Source of the DNA: Nocardia abscessus | Lineage (GTDB): Bacteria > Actinomycetota > Actinomycetes > Mycobacteriales > Mycobacteriaceae | Assembly (NCBI RefSeq): GCF_015477775.1 | Contig: NZ_JADLQO010000003.1 | Coordinates: forward strand, 248,001-312,000 | Direction: 5' to 3' | Length of the DNA: 64,000 nucleotides | Notes under the pieces: generated by a model | What the model saw: the letters and a program-made list of their open reading frames with translations, nothing else | What the model was told of the DNA's origin: nothing | The model's database searches: none | Program-made: the position numbers and the translations under genes | Part shown: piece after piece, positions 16,922 through 25,297 of the stretch | How the letters are laid out: the number at the start of each line of letters is the position of its first letter | Numbering within the stretch: position 1 is the first letter of the stretch

Positions 16922-17908
16922 TCACAGCTGCGGCATGACTTCGGCGGCGAAAAGCTCCATCGTCGCGGCGGCCTGTTTCGCGCCGGTCATGAATACGAAA
17001 GACGAGATGCCTTGCTGCGCTCGTTCACCCAGCCGGTCCACCAGCATGGCGGGCGTCCCGATGTAACCGTCGTCGACGCCGAACGCCTCCGCGTCGAAGC
17101 GGCGCCGGATTCGCGCGCGCAGTTCGGGGAGGTCACGCTCGTGCGGGGCCACCGCCAAGACGGCTTGGTGCGACCTACGGATCTGGCCCGGATCCCGGCC
17201 GAGGCGTGCGCATTCCGTCTCGAGCACGCGGGTGAGCGCCGGCCAGTCGCGCAGCCCATAGGTAGGGACATTCCATACGTCGGCATAGCGAGCGACCAGC
17301 GGGATGGTGTATTTCGGGCCCACGCCTCCGATGTGGATCGGCGGACGCGGCTGCTGAATCGGGCGTGGCCAGTTGGGCATGTCGCTCACCTGGTAGTGGC
17401 GGCCCCGGAACGACGTGCGGTCCGAGGCGAACATGCGGGTGATGATCTCGAGGGCTTCACCGAGCCGCTCCGATCGCTGCGCGGCCGACCCCCAGGGCAA
17501 GCCCGCCTGCTGGTGCTCCGCTCGGATCGAACCGCTGCCGAGCCCGAATTCGAGCCGGCCCCGGGAGATCACATCGAGCGTGGTGGCCATGCGGCCGAGT
17601 AGCACGGGATGCCGGAAGTTGTTGCACAGGACCAAAGTTCCGACACGCAGCGTCGTGGTTTCGGCGAGCAGCGCGGTGGTGGTGGTCCACGCCTCGAGCG
17701 CCGGGTGGTCGGGGAGCCCGGGAGCGTAGAGGTGGTCGAACAACCACAAGGTGTCGAAGCCGGTGCGCTCGGCTGTTCGAGCCAGGCCCGACAACGTCTC
17801 GTAGTCCGCGACGATCTGGGGAACGTAGATCCCGAACTCCGTCCCGCCGGAAGTTCTGACCCTCCCGTGCGGCGCAACCGGATCAGGGCCCGGCATGTCC
17901 GTCGTCAC
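16922..17908 (-). CDS. LLM-class F420-dependent oxidoreductase
   Basis: 328 residues of the luciferase-like family. Visible markers are FGIYVPQIVADYETLSGLAR, LWLFDHL, TLRVGTLVLCNNFRHPVLL and GRLEFGLGSGSI. It would use F420 or FMN. The GTG at 17908 is chosen because GGAGGT lies nine bases upstream; the longer reading from 17953 would start inside the palindromic operator. No metabolic partner gene is adjacent. Confidence 0.87.
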   Translation of the reverse strand: MTTDMPGPDPVAPHGRVRTSGGTEFGIYVPQIVADYETLSGLARTAERTGFDTLWLFDHLYAPGLPDHPALEAWTTTTALLAETTTLRVGTLVLCNNFRHPVLLGRMATTLDVISRGRLEFGLGSGSIRAEHQQAGLPWGSAAQRSERLGEALEIITRMFASDRTSFRGRHYQVSDMPNWPRPIQQPRPPIHIGGVGPKYTIPLVARYADVWNVPTYGLRDWPALTRVLETECARLGRDPGQIRRSHQAVLAVAPHERDLPELRARIRRRFDAEAFGVDDGYIGTPAMLVDRLGERAQQGISSFVFMTGAKQAAATMELFAAEVMPQL

Positions 17909-17952
17909 GTGACCACCTCCGAGGGGATCTTCGGCTGCAGATCCGGAACGCA

Positions 17953-17970
17953 CCGGACATATATGTCCGG
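17953..17970. promoter_or_regulatory. Perfect 18-base palindrome upstream of the LLM gene
   Basis: CCGGACATATATGTCCGG is a perfect dyad 45 bases upstream of the LLM GTG start. Its AT-rich centre could serve as the -10 region on the minus strand. Position and symmetry fit an operator for a TetR-type repressor, with the LLM gene as target. No regulator gene is adjacent. Confidence 0.6.
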
Positions 17971-18046
17971 TTATATCACTGCCGCGTAGCGGCGCAGGTC
18001 GGCTTCGCGAGATCTCGGCTCGCGTCCGATCCTCGAGCTGGGGCGG

Positions 18047-18301
18047 TCAAGCGTCGGGAAGGAGGGGGCGCACCGCTGTTGCTTCGGGCCCCCGCTTGCG
18101 CATGGTGGCGCGGAAAAGGACAGGCTGGCCCGCCATCAGTGACTTGTATCCGGTGGTCTCGATACTTGTGTACTCGACGAAGACCGGCACGGGGTGGTCG
18201 TCTGGCTGAAGGAATCCGAAGCCCTTCTCGATGTTGAACCAGGCCACCGTGCCGCGGCGCCAGAAATCCGCCGCGGTGCGATGATCGGGCCGGTCGGTCA
18301 C
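18047..18301 (-). CDS. Cold-shock domain protein
   Basis: 84 residues with one cold-shock domain. RGTVAWFNIEKGFGFLQPDD contains the RNP1 motif (KGFGF) and VFVEYTSI corresponds to RNP2 (normally VFVH). The Asp/His of standard CspA RNP2 is replaced by Glu, so this is a divergent member. It should bind single-stranded RNA or DNA. The start is GTG at 18301 without a strong ribosome-binding site; it follows the small gene at 18318 by 16 bases and may depend on its translation. Confidence 0.85.
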   Translation of the reverse strand: MTDRPDHRTAADFWRRGTVAWFNIEKGFGFLQPDDHPVPVFVEYTSIETTGYKSLMAGQPVLFRATMRKRGPEATAVRPLLPDA

Positions 18302-18317
18302 GAGACGATGGGCCGGC

Positions 18318-18476
18318 TCACGCGGCGCTGCGATTCATCGGATCGGAATGCATGATCCGGTGCCACCAAGCGTCCAGGGGGCTGGGGTCCGGCCAGACAA
18401 CCGCTGCTTCGGGCGAGGCCCCGGCTGCGTCCGCGGCGGGTATGAGCAGAGGGTCGCGTACTTCGGTGGATGCCAT
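18318..18476 (-). CDS. Small hypothetical protein upstream of the cold-shock gene
   Basis: 52 residues if started at the ATG at 18476, which has GGAG nine bases upstream; starts at 18491 (57 residues) and 18638 (106 residues) are also in frame. The sequence MASTEVRDPLLIPAAD... ends with WWHRIMHSDPMNR and has no recognised domain. It sits just before the cold-shock gene on the same strand and may form a two-gene unit with it. I cannot assign a function. Confidence 0.45.
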   Translation of the reverse strand: MASTEVRDPLLIPAADAAGASPEAAVVWPDPSPLDAWWHRIMHSDPMNRSAA

Positions 18477-18553
18477 GATCGGGTACTCCATCAGGTGTTC
18501 CGTATCTCGAGAATAACCTCTGTGCGGTAACGCCTTACGCGTTCCGGCCAGAA

Positions 18554-18577
18554 GCGGGCCCGGAAGTCCGGGCCCGC
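18554..18577. terminator. GC-rich hairpin downstream of hsp20
   Basis: An 11-base arm GCGGGCCCGGA pairs with its exact complement across a two-base gap (in practice a shorter stem with a larger loop). It lies about 95 bases past the hsp20 stop and before the next small gene. There is no U tract, as is common for actinobacterial terminators. Confidence 0.5.
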
Positions 18578-18671
18578 CCGAAGGGGTGATATGACACTTT
18601 TCGCAGATCTGCTCCTGTAGCACCGGCTTCGACATCACCTCTCTTTCGGCTGCGTATCTTTCGCGGACGGG

Positions 18672-19091
18672 TCAGGCGTCGATCGCTTTGTGCCCGTTGC
18701 CGCGACCGATCTCGATCTTGCGCGGCTTGGCCTTCTCCGCGACCGGAATCGTCAGGCGGAGGACGCCGTCGGTGTAGTCGGCGCGGATATTGTCGGTATC
18801 GAGGTTCTCGCCCAGGAACAGCTGGCGGCTGAACACGCCGCGGGAGCGTTCCGCGGCGATCATCTCGCGGCCCGTGTCGAGCTCGGGACGACGCGCGCGC
18901 ACCGTCACCACATTGCGCTCGATGTCCAGGTCCAGGGACTCGGGGTCGATTCCGGGCAGATCGAACTCGACGACGAACTCCTCGCCCGCGCGCCAGGCAT
19001 CCATCGGCATCACCGCTGGATGTGCCTTCGTGCCGAACACCTGCTGCGTCAGACGGTCCAGATCGCGGAACGGATCGGTGCGCATCAGCAT
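18672..19091 (-). CDS. hsp20: Hsp20/alpha-crystallin small heat-shock protein
   Basis: 139 residues. The N-terminus [20 protein letters not shown] is typical of the actinobacterial Hsp18/Acr group. The alpha-crystallin domain follows ([20 protein letters not shown] to [19 protein letters not shown]), including the DGVLxLxIP element. It acts as an ATP-independent holdase. The ATG at 19091 has GGAGG eight bases upstream, so I prefer it to the ATG at 19106. It diverges from a MerR-family gene resembling HspR, and the intergenic dyad at 19182 suggests heat or stress control by that regulator. Confidence 0.92.
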   Translation of the reverse strand: MLMRTDPFRDLDRLTQQVFGTKAHPAVMPMDAWRAGEEFVVEFDLPGIDPESLDLDIERNVVTVRARRPELDTGREMIAAERSRGVFSRQLFLGENLDTDNIRADYTDGVLRLTIPVAEKAKPRKIEIGRGNGHKAIDA

Positions 19092-19131
19092 GGTCGCCAC
19101 CTCCACCTCACTCCATTCTTAGTAGTAGGGG

Positions 19132-19200
19132 CCAGATAACCTCTGTCATCTGGTACAGATTTTTTATAGCACCGAGAGAAGTTGAGCGCAAGGCGCTAAA
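19132..19200. promoter_or_regulatory. hsp20/MerR divergent control region with HspR-like dyad
   Basis: TTGAGCGC-AAG-GCGCTAAA (19182-19200) is an inverted repeat with seven of eight matches, resembling half of the HAIR element CTTGAGT-N7-ACTCAAG bound by HspR. A second dyad, CCAGAT-N10-ATCTGG, spans 19132-19153. The AT-rich stretch TTTTTTATAG between them could hold the promoter elements. Confidence 0.5.
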
Positions 19201-19236
19201 CTAGGAAATCTGTTGGACGACGCGAAGTGAGGATGG

Positions 19237-19590
19237 ATGGCGCAGGAGAGGGGCGACTCGGGGCATCTACCGGATCCCGGCCAAGCCGTGTACGGGATCT
19301 CGGTGGCGGCCGGACTGGCGGGAATCGGCGTGCAGACGCTCAGACTGTACGAGCGCCACGGGTTGCTGACTCCCGCGCGCAGCGACGGGGGTACCCGCCG
19401 CTACAGCGGCGACGATCTGGCCCGCCTGCGGCGGATCACCGACTTGGTCGCCACCGGCGTGAATCTGGCCGGGATCCGCCGCATTCTCGACCTGGAGGAT
19501 GCCAACGCCGACCTGCACGCCGACAACGACCGGCTGCAGGCCGACAACGTCCGTTTGCGAGACGCGCAGGACAGCCCGTCGGAGTTGTAG
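19237..19590 (+). CDS. MerR-family regulator, HspR-like
   Basis: 117 residues. The MerR winged helix is visible: YGISVAAGLAGIGVQTLRLY, then HGLLTPARSDGGTRRYS and DLARLRRITDL, followed by VNLAGIRRILDLED and a short coiled coil rich in D/N/L heptads. The spacing matches HspR repressors of heat-shock genes, and it is divergent from hsp20. HspR normally sits in the dnaK operon, so this may be a second, hsp20-dedicated copy. It ends nine bases from the convergent RsbW-like gene. Confidence 0.85.
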   Translation: MAQERGDSGHLPDPGQAVYGISVAAGLAGIGVQTLRLYERHGLLTPARSDGGTRRYSGDDLARLRRITDLVATGVNLAGIRRILDLEDANADLHADNDRLQADNVRLRDAQDSPSEL

Positions 19591-19599
19591 GTCCGGGGC

Positions 19600-20094
19600 T
19601 CACTCCGTGAAGCGTGTGCGCAGATCCACGACCGTACCGGACTCGCCGGTGACGACGTCGACCTCCGGAATGAGGGCGCGAATCAGCGGCATGCCGCGCC
19701 CGCGCATCGAATCGGCCTGCGGATCGGGTGGTTTCCACCGCCCGCTGTCGGCAATGGTCACCCGGAGTTCGTCTCCGCTGATCGAGGCCCGCAAACGGAC
19801 CACGCCACCGTCCCCGCGATGGCCGTGCTCGATGGCGTTGGTACACGCCTCGCCGACGGCGAGCAGCACATCGTAGGCCGGACCCGCCGCCACACCGGAG
19901 TCGGCGAGCCATTCCTGGAGCGCGTGCCGGACGGATGCCAGTTGGACGGCCTCGGCGGGGAAATCCAACTCCAGCGGCGTCACCGCGCTCGGTAGCGGGA
20001 CCCGCTCGCCCGCGCTCACGGGCGCGTACCAGCCGCCGTAGTCGTCGTCGTGCGTCTCTCGCGGCCCGCGCTTCTCGTCGTCGTGCTGTCCCAA
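19600..20094 (-). CDS. RsbW-like anti-sigma factor / HATPase kinase
   Basis: 164 residues with a GHKL ATPase domain of the RsbW/SpoIIAB type: VGEACTNAIEHGH (N box), then DSGRW (G1) and RGRGMPLI (G2). Such proteins bind a sigma factor or phosphorylate a STAS antagonist. The first available start in frame is TTG at 20094, with no good ribosome-binding site; GTG codons within the next 40 residues are alternatives. A well-placed GGGAGGT/GTG exists just upstream but in another frame. No sigma factor gene is adjacent; the nearest regulators are the PP2C and STAS-type genes. Confidence 0.8.
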   Translation of the reverse strand: MGQHDDEKRGPRETHDDDYGGWYAPVSAGERVPLPSAVTPLELDFPAEAVQLASVRHALQEWLADSGVAAGPAYDVLLAVGEACTNAIEHGHRGDGGVVRLRASISGDELRVTIADSGRWKPPDPQADSMRGRGMPLIRALIPEVDVVTGESGTVVDLRTRFTE

Positions 20095-20355
20095 GGGCGT
20101 CGATGCGCCGTCACCTCGTTACCTCCCTGTCGGGGATCGGTGCGCTGTATCCGCGCCACGCCGAGCACGCGGGCCGTCGGGCTCGGCTGCCGTGTTCGCC
20201 GTGCGTATGCCATGCTCCCCGAAGCTATACCCAGTCGAGCAATCGGCATTCACTTCCGCGGTTCCGCTCATGGGAACCCCGCCGGGCGCAGCGTTCGGCG
20301 ACCCCGTAAAGCGCTGTGCCGCAGTCGCGACGACGCGGCGGCGGGCCTGTAGAGG

Positions 20356-20802
20356 CTACTGGCTCTGGCGGGGGAGCCGGACGACCTGGACGAAGAAGTC
20401 GTCGATCTGCTTGATGGCGGCGACGAACTGGTCGAGGTCGACCGGCTTGGTGACGTACGCGTTGGCGTGCAGCCGGTAACTGCGCAGTATGTCCTCTTCG
20501 GCGGCGGAGGTGGTCAGCACCACCACCGGAATGTGCGACAGATCGGGATCGGCCTTGATCTTCTCCAGCACCTGCCTGCCGTCGTATTTGGGCAGGTTGA
20601 GGTCGAGCAGGATCAGGTCCGGTTGGGGCGCGTCCGCGTGCTCGCCTTGGCGGTAGAGGAAGTCTAGGGCCTCCTCGCCGTCCCTGGCCACATGCAGGTT
20701 GTTGCCGATCTTGTTGTCCTCGAACGCCTCTCGCGTCATCAGCTCGTCGCCCGGGTCGTCTTCGACGAGCAGGATGTCGATGGGCCGGCCGGGATTGGTC
20801 AT
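20356..20802 (-). CDS. Single-domain response regulator (Rcp1/CheY-like)
   Basis: 148 residues consisting of one receiver domain: acidic pair VEDD near the start, phosphoacceptor Asp67 in [13 protein letters not shown], and Lys119 in VTKP. It matches the Rcp1 group that works with CHASE- or phytochrome-type kinases and has no output domain. The start overlaps the kinase stop (ATGA), and GAAGGAG lies eight bases upstream. The partner is almost certainly the upstream kinase. Confidence 0.92.
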   Translation of the reverse strand: MTNPGRPIDILLVEDDPGDELMTREAFEDNKIGNNLHVARDGEEALDFLYRQGEHADAPQPDLILLDLNLPKYDGRQVLEKIKADPDLSHIPVVVLTTSAAEEDILRSYRLHANAYVTKPVDLDQFVAAIKQIDDFFVQVVRLPRQSQ

Positions 20803-22424
20803 GCGGTGACTCCTTCGTGGGCGGGGGCGTCGGCGGTGAGGGCGGTGCTGTCGGCCTCGGCGACGCGCAGCGTGAAGCAGAAGCGGGTGCCCTCGGTGTA
20901 CTCGGTGTCGATCCAGATCCGGCCGCCGTGGTACTCCACGATCTTCTTGCACACGGCCAGCCCGATGCCGGTTCCGCTGTACTCCTCCCGATTGTGCAGG
21001 CGCTGGAAGATGACGAACACCTTCTCGGCGAATTCGGGTGCGATACCGATGCCGTTGTCGGAGACCGACAGCAGCCAGTCACTGCCGTGCTCGGCCTGCT
21101 CGCAGGTGATCTCGATCTCCGGGCTGCGGTCCGGCTCGCGGAACTTGACGGCGTTGGCGATCAGGTTCTGCCAGAGCATCGTCAGCAGTGTCGGATCGCC
21201 GATGATCTCGGGAAGCTCCTCCGGGCGCCGGACGAGCGCGCCGGTGTCGTCGATCGCCGAGGAGAGATTGGTCAGCGCCTTGTCCAGGGTCTGGCCGAGG
21301 CCGGTCGGAACGTTGCGGTCGGTGATCCGGCCCACGCGGGAGAAGGTGAGCAGATCGTTGATCAGCACCTGCATCCGCTTGGCGCCGTCGACGGCGAAGT
21401 CGATGTACTGTTTGCCGCGCTCGTCGAGCTGGTCGCCGTACCGCTTCTCCAGCAGCTGGCAGAACGCCGCTACCTTGCGCAGCGGCTCCTGCAGATCGTG
21501 CGACGCGACGTAGGCGAACTGCTCCAGCTCGGTGTTGGACCGGCGCAGCTCTTCGGCCTGCAGGTCCAGATCGGTTTTCTGCTCGGCGAGCGCGGCTTCC
21601 TTGGCCCGCGAGGAACTCAGCTCGGCGACGATGCGGCGGCGCATGCCCTCCACCGCGTCCGCGACGCTCGCGAGATCGGCCGGGCCGTGCGCGTCGATGT
21701 GATGATCGAAGTCGCCGCCCGCGACCCGCAGTGACGCATCCGTCAGGTAGCTGAGCGGGCGGGCGATCAGGCGCCGGACCAGCACGGTCAGCAGCACGCC
21801 CGTCAGCAGGAACGCGATGACCATCCCGGCCAGCACCGCGTCGCGGACCGCGCGGGTGTGCGCGAGCTGATCTTCGTCGTGCGCGATGGCCGCCGCGAGA
21901 CTGTTGTTCTGGATTTCGAAGCGCGCCCGGAGTTCGTCGAACAGCGGTTTACCGCGCGTGGGGGTGGCGGGATCCATGCCACGGGCCGAGCCGGAAGCCA
22001 ACGCCGCGACCAGCGGCTCGGCGTACTCGGTGCGCCACCGCCGCGCGGCGGACTCCACGGCGTCGAGCTCGTCGAGCAGTGGTTGCCGGTCGGCGAGCAA
22101 CTCCCGCAGGCGGGCGACCGACTGGGACTCGTCCCGGGTGCCGTCGCGGTAGGGCTGCAGGAACTGCGGGTCGGCGGTGATCCCGTATCCGCGCAAACCG
22201 GTCTCCTGATCCACCAGTGCGTTCTGCAACCGGTAGGCCTCCGTCGCCGCTGGCATGGACTTGTCCAGCAACCGATCGGTCACCCGGTTGGTCTGGGCGA
22301 TCACCTGGGCGCCCGCCACGGTGCCGATGATCACCACCAGCACCATCGCGGCCAACACCAGCTGGAACCAGGCCTGCGCGGTCAACCGCGCGCTCAGGGG
22401 CGTCCGGCCGGTCTCGGTCCTCAT
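20799..22424 (-). CDS. CHASE3-HAMP sensor histidine kinase
   Basis: 541 residues. Order: first membrane segment (about 20-42), an extracytoplasmic CHASE3 domain (about 45-185, with [16 protein letters not shown]), second membrane segment (about 197-217), HAMP (to about 270), a coiled coil, the H-box [12 protein letters not shown] with His309, and a HATPase domain (N box [10 protein letters not shown] boxes DNGIGI and [10 protein letters not shown]). It would autophosphorylate and pass phosphate to the downstream single-domain regulator. Both ends overlap neighbours in ATGA form, so three genes are co-translated. Confidence 0.93.
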   Translation of the reverse strand: MRTETGRTPLSARLTAQAWFQLVLAAMVLVVIIGTVAGAQVIAQTNRVTDRLLDKSMPAATEAYRLQNALVDQETGLRGYGITADPQFLQPYRDGTRDESQSVARLRELLADRQPLLDELDAVESAARRWRTEYAEPLVAALASGSARGMDPATPTRGKPLFDELRARFEIQNNSLAAAIAHDEDQLAHTRAVRDAVLAGMVIAFLLTGVLLTVLVRRLIARPLSYLTDASLRVAGGDFDHHIDAHGPADLASVADAVEGMRRRIVAELSSSRAKEAALAEQKTDLDLQAEELRRSNTELEQFAYVASHDLQEPLRKVAAFCQLLEKRYGDQLDERGKQYIDFAVDGAKRMQVLINDLLTFSRVGRITDRNVPTGLGQTLDKALTNLSSAIDDTGALVRRPEELPEIIGDPTLLTMLWQNLIANAVKFREPDRSPEIEITCEQAEHGSDWLLSVSDNGIGIAPEFAEKVFVIFQRLHNREEYSGTGIGLAVCKKIVEYHGGRIWIDTEYTEGTRFCFTLRVAEADSTALTADAPAHEGVTA

Positions 22425-23782
22425 CGCTTGTCGTCCTGTTCTCGCTCGTCCTGTTCTCGCTCGTCGCGGTTCCACCCCAGATACAGGATCGCGACATCGT
22501 CGTCCAACCCACCCGACGCGCTCGCCAGCGACTCGACCCGCCCGATCAGCTCGTCGACGAACCAGTCGGGATCGGCGGCTCGGACGGCGCGCGCGACCTC
22601 CATCAGGCCCTGCTCGCCGAGTCGTTCCTGGTCGGTGCCGACTCGCCCCTCGAACAGACCGTCGGTGAACACCATCAGCCCGGAGTCCAGCGGCAGGTCG
22701 AGGTCGTGGACGGGCCACTCGGCACGTCCGGGAAGGAAGCCGAGCGCGGGCCCGCCGGGGACCTCCACCCAGGTCAGCTCGGTGGCCGAGCGCAGCAGCA
22801 TTCCGGGGTGCCCGGCCCGCAATACCTGCGCGCGACGCCTGCCGGGGTGCAACATCAGGCTCGTGACCGTCGCGAAGGTCTGCCTGCGGGTGCGTTCGGC
22901 CAGCAGGACCTGTTCGAGCAGCCGCAGCTGCCGATCACCGGTCACCCCGCTCAGCACCAGGGTGCGCCAGGCCAGGCGCAACGCCACACCGGTAGCCGCC
23001 TCGTCGGGCCCGTGTCCGGACACGTCACCGATGACGGCGTGCACGGTGCCGTCCGCGTCCTGCACCACGTCATAGAAATCGCCGCCCAGCAGTGAATGCG
23101 CCCGACCGGGACGGTAGCGCGCCACCACGTCGACTACGCGCTGTTCGCGCAGCAGGGGGGTGGGCAGCAGGCCGCGTTCCAGCCGCGCGTTCTCCTGTGC
23201 CCGCATGTTGCTCGCCTGCAATGCCGCGCTGGTTCGCTCGGCCTGCTTGCGCTGGATCGCGTAGCGCACGGCGCGCCCGAACAGTTCCGGCTCGACCCGC
23301 CCTTTGACCAAGTAGTCCTGGGCTCCCGCCGCGACCGCCGCCAAACCGGTCTGCTCCTGATCGAGACCGGTCATCACCACGATCGCGACCTGATCGGTGT
23401 GCTGGCGGATGCGCTCCACCGCCTCCAGCCCTTGGGCATCGGGAAGGTGCAGGTCCAGCAGCACGCAGTCGGGTTCCGCCGAGGCCAGGTGCTCGGCGGC
23501 CTCCGCCAGCGACCGGACCCAGTGCAGCCGCAGGCCGGGGGCGCCGTCCACGACCAGTTCCTCCACCAGCAGCGCGTCCCCGGGATCGTCCTCGATCAGC
23601 AGCACCGAAGGTTGCTGCCACGGCCAATCCGTGTTGACGATCACCTCGGGATCGTCATCCGTCCCGTCACGCCGCACGGAAACCACCGGTCGCGGGTCCA
23701 GTTGTGGCGGAGCGAATGGCAGCACTACTGCCGACGTCGGCCGACACCGACAACCCGGTCTCCGATCACCAAGGGGCGGCAC
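22421..23782 (-). CDS. Receiver-PP2C (RsbU/SpoIIE-type) phosphatase
   Basis: Up to 453 residues: a receiver domain (LLIEDDPGDALL, phosphoacceptor in CVLLDLHLPDAQG, Lys in YLVKG), a linker helix, and a SpoIIE/PP2C phosphatase domain (GGDFYDV, GDVSGHGPDEA, FTDGLFEGR, LDDDVAILYL). It would dephosphorylate a STAS anti-anti-sigma factor when its receiver is phosphorylated, linking the kinase to sigma-factor release. The start is uncertain: GTG at 23782, or in-frame GTGs at 23677 and 23644 closer to the receiver domain. The C-terminus carries the duplicated peptide EREQD, made by an exact 15-base tandem repeat. Confidence 0.9.
   Translation of the reverse strand: MPPLGDRRPGCRCRPTSAVVLPFAPPQLDPRPVVSVRRDGTDDDPEVIVNTDWPWQQPSVLLIEDDPGDALLVEELVVDGAPGLRLHWVRSLAEAAEHLASAEPDCVLLDLHLPDAQGLEAVERIRQHTDQVAIVVMTGLDQEQTGLAAVAAGAQDYLVKGRVEPELFGRAVRYAIQRKQAERTSAALQASNMRAQENARLERGLLPTPLLREQRVVDVVARYRPGRAHSLLGGDFYDVVQDADGTVHAVIGDVSGHGPDEAATGVALRLAWRTLVLSGVTGDRQLRLLEQVLLAERTRRQTFATVTSLMLHPGRRRAQVLRAGHPGMLLRSATELTWVEVPGGPALGFLPGRAEWPVHDLDLPLDSGLMVFTDGLFEGRVGTDQERLGEQGLMEVARAVRAADPDWFVDELIGRVESLASASGGLDDDVAILYLGWNRDEREQDEREQDDKR
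22432..22461. repeat. Exact 15-base tandem duplication
   Basis: The unit CGTCCTGTTCTCGCT occurs twice in tandem inside the last codons of the receiver-PP2C gene. It adds five residues (EREQD) without disturbing the frame. It looks like recent replication slippage. Confidence 0.85.
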
Positions 23783-23918
23783 GAGCGCACGCCGACTGTC
23801 TCAGCGGCCGTTTGCTGGACCGAGAGCCAGCCAAGATCGTATCGGATCTTTTACCCGATCGAGACATGAGGCGTTGACCTGCGTGGAAGGGAAGGACGGC
23901 GAACGGGGCCGCCGAGAA

Positions 23919-24083
23919 TCAGACCGAGGTGCCCGTGAGCCGCGCGGTGTCCCGCACGTCGCCCCGCGCCGCGCCGGCGCGGCGCGGGGAGCGAAGTTCC
24001 GCCAAGCTGCGTGCGACGACCGTGGCATGGACCGCGATGACGGCAAGGGAAGCCGAGCCGATCACAGCAAGAAGCACAACCAC
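23919..24083 (-). CDS. Possible small membrane protein
   Basis: A 54-residue reading frame from GTG at 24083 (second GTG at 24077), with AAAGGA about 12 bases upstream. The first 28 residues form one hydrophobic segment (VVLLAVIGSASLAVIAVHAT), then a basic tail (LAELRSPRRAGAARGDVRD). The pattern is that of a single-pass membrane peptide. Against it, a 28-base perfect palindrome lies within its 3' half and the frame continues upstream without clear protein character. Confidence 0.35.
   Translation of the reverse strand: MVVLLAVIGSASLAVIAVHATVVARSLAELRSPRRAGAARGDVRDTARLTGTSV
23962..23989. repeat. 28-base perfect GC palindrome
   Basis: The 14-base arm CCCCGCGCCGCGCC is followed directly by its exact reverse complement. 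It lies downstream of the MaoC gene on the minus strand, within or after a possible small membrane-protein gene. It could be a terminator-like hairpin or cruciform-forming site; no U tract is present. Confidence 0.75.
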
Positions 24084-24247
24084 GACAGATACCGGTCCTT
24101 TCGGGTGCGAGCGGGCCCGCTGCCCACTCGATCGGGTGCCGAGTTCGCATCCGCCGATCCCGGCGGCCGCGCGCTCCGTCTCCAACGTGCCCCGGCGTCT
24201 GCGGACCAAACCCACGATTCCGGCGCCGCGAACAGCGGTTGCCGGGA

Positions 24248-25297
24248 TCACGCGAGGACGACCTCGGCCGTCGCGCGACCGAAGATCCTGCGTCCGTCGT
24301 GCTCGGCGGTGATCGCGATGGTGGCGGTGCGTGTCTGCGCGTCCAGGTGTTTCACCCGGCCCGAGAACTCGATGTTGCCGCCGGTCACGCCCACGTGGAC
24401 GGGATTGGTCAGGCGCACGTTGTAGGAGCGCAGGCCGACGGGGTCGCCCAGCCACGACGTGATCAAGTCCACACTGAGGCCGATAGTGTACATGCCCTGG
24501 GCGACAACGGTTTCCAGCCCCATCCGCGCGGCCGTCTCGGTACTCCAATGGATGGGGTTGGGGTCGCCGGCGACTCCGGCGTAGTTGACCAGGTCGCCCC
24601 GGCTGACCCTGAGGGTGCGCGGGGGAAGCTCCGCCCCGGGAGCCACCGCGTCGAACCGGCGCAGCCGGGGGCCGGCCGGTGCGGTGCGCGCCTCGCTCAC
24701 CGACTCGGTGCCGTTTCCCGCGTATCGCGGCTGCGGCGCACGGCGAATCCGCTGTGCCTCCGGGCGCGCGCCGTGCATCACAACCGCGTCGAACCACGAC
24801 GGAAGAGCCTCGTCGGACCGCCCGACCAAACTGGTCCGAGACGTGAGGACGGGCCGATCGTCCTGGTCCAGCATGGTCTGGCGCAGCCCGATGAGATCGC
24901 CGCCGAACGCGTGCCGGAACGAGTCCAGGCACATCTCGAAGCCGATCCGGTCGCCGGCCAGGAGCGGGCGGTGGAATTCGATCATCTGATCGGTCTGAAT
25001 GGTCCGGCTCAGGTCGTAGCCGGGCAGAATCGTATCGAACACTTCGGCATAGGCGAGGTAGCCGGGCACCGCCCCGAAGGTAGGGGGAGCGAGCAAGCCG
25101 TCGTAGCCGAGGTCTGCTGCGGCGTCCTCCGACCAGTGCGCGGGATGATGATTGCGCACCGCGCGGGCGTACTCGCGGATCTTCTCACGTCCGACCTCAT
25201 AGTGATCGCCGCTGCGATACCGGCGCCCGACCATCGAGGCGGGAACCGCGGGATCGGTCACTTCGTTCGCACCCGATGGGGCAGGGATTCTGGACAT
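24248..25297 (-). CDS. Bifunctional MaoC/HadA-HadB-type (R)-hydratase/dehydratase
   Basis: 349 residues with two hotdog halves. The N-terminal half resembles the FAS1-like/HadA dehydratase domain (REYARAVRNHHPAHW, LAPPTFGAVPGYL). The C-terminal half is MaoC-like with the hydratase-2 motif AGDPNPIHW holding the catalytic Asp and His. Fused enzymes of this length act on 3-hydroxyacyl or enoyl thioesters. The ATG at 25297 is preferred; the only upstream in-frame alternative is a TTG at 25345. It stands alone here. Confidence 0.85.
   Translation of the reverse strand: MSRIPAPSGANEVTDPAVPASMVGRRYRSGDHYEVGREKIREYARAVRNHHPAHWSEDAAADLGYDGLLAPPTFGAVPGYLAYAEVFDTILPGYDLSRTIQTDQMIEFHRPLLAGDRIGFEMCLDSFRHAFGGDLIGLRQTMLDQDDRPVLTSRTSLVGRSDEALPSWFDAVVMHGARPEAQRIRRAPQPRYAGNGTESVSEARTAPAGPRLRRFDAVAPGAELPPRTLRVSRGDLVNYAGVAGDPNPIHWSTETAARMGLETVVAQGMYTIGLSVDLITSWLGDPVGLRSYNVRLTNPVHVGVTGGNIEFSGRVKHLDAQTRTATIAITAEHDGRRIFGRATAEVVLA

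Larger units (their letters stand above)
23783..24247. other. 465-base region between receiver-PP2C and MaoC genes
   Basis: It holds only the possible small membrane-protein frame (23919-24083) and the 28-base palindrome. No other coding sequence is supported. The receiver-PP2C promoter should lie near its right end of reading, around 23790-23880, but I cannot place its elements with confidence. Confidence 0.5.

Noticed and set aside
23790..23880. GGGTAAAA on the minus strand before receiver-PP2C as a SigF promoter
   Set aside because: No GTT at 14-17 bases upstream.
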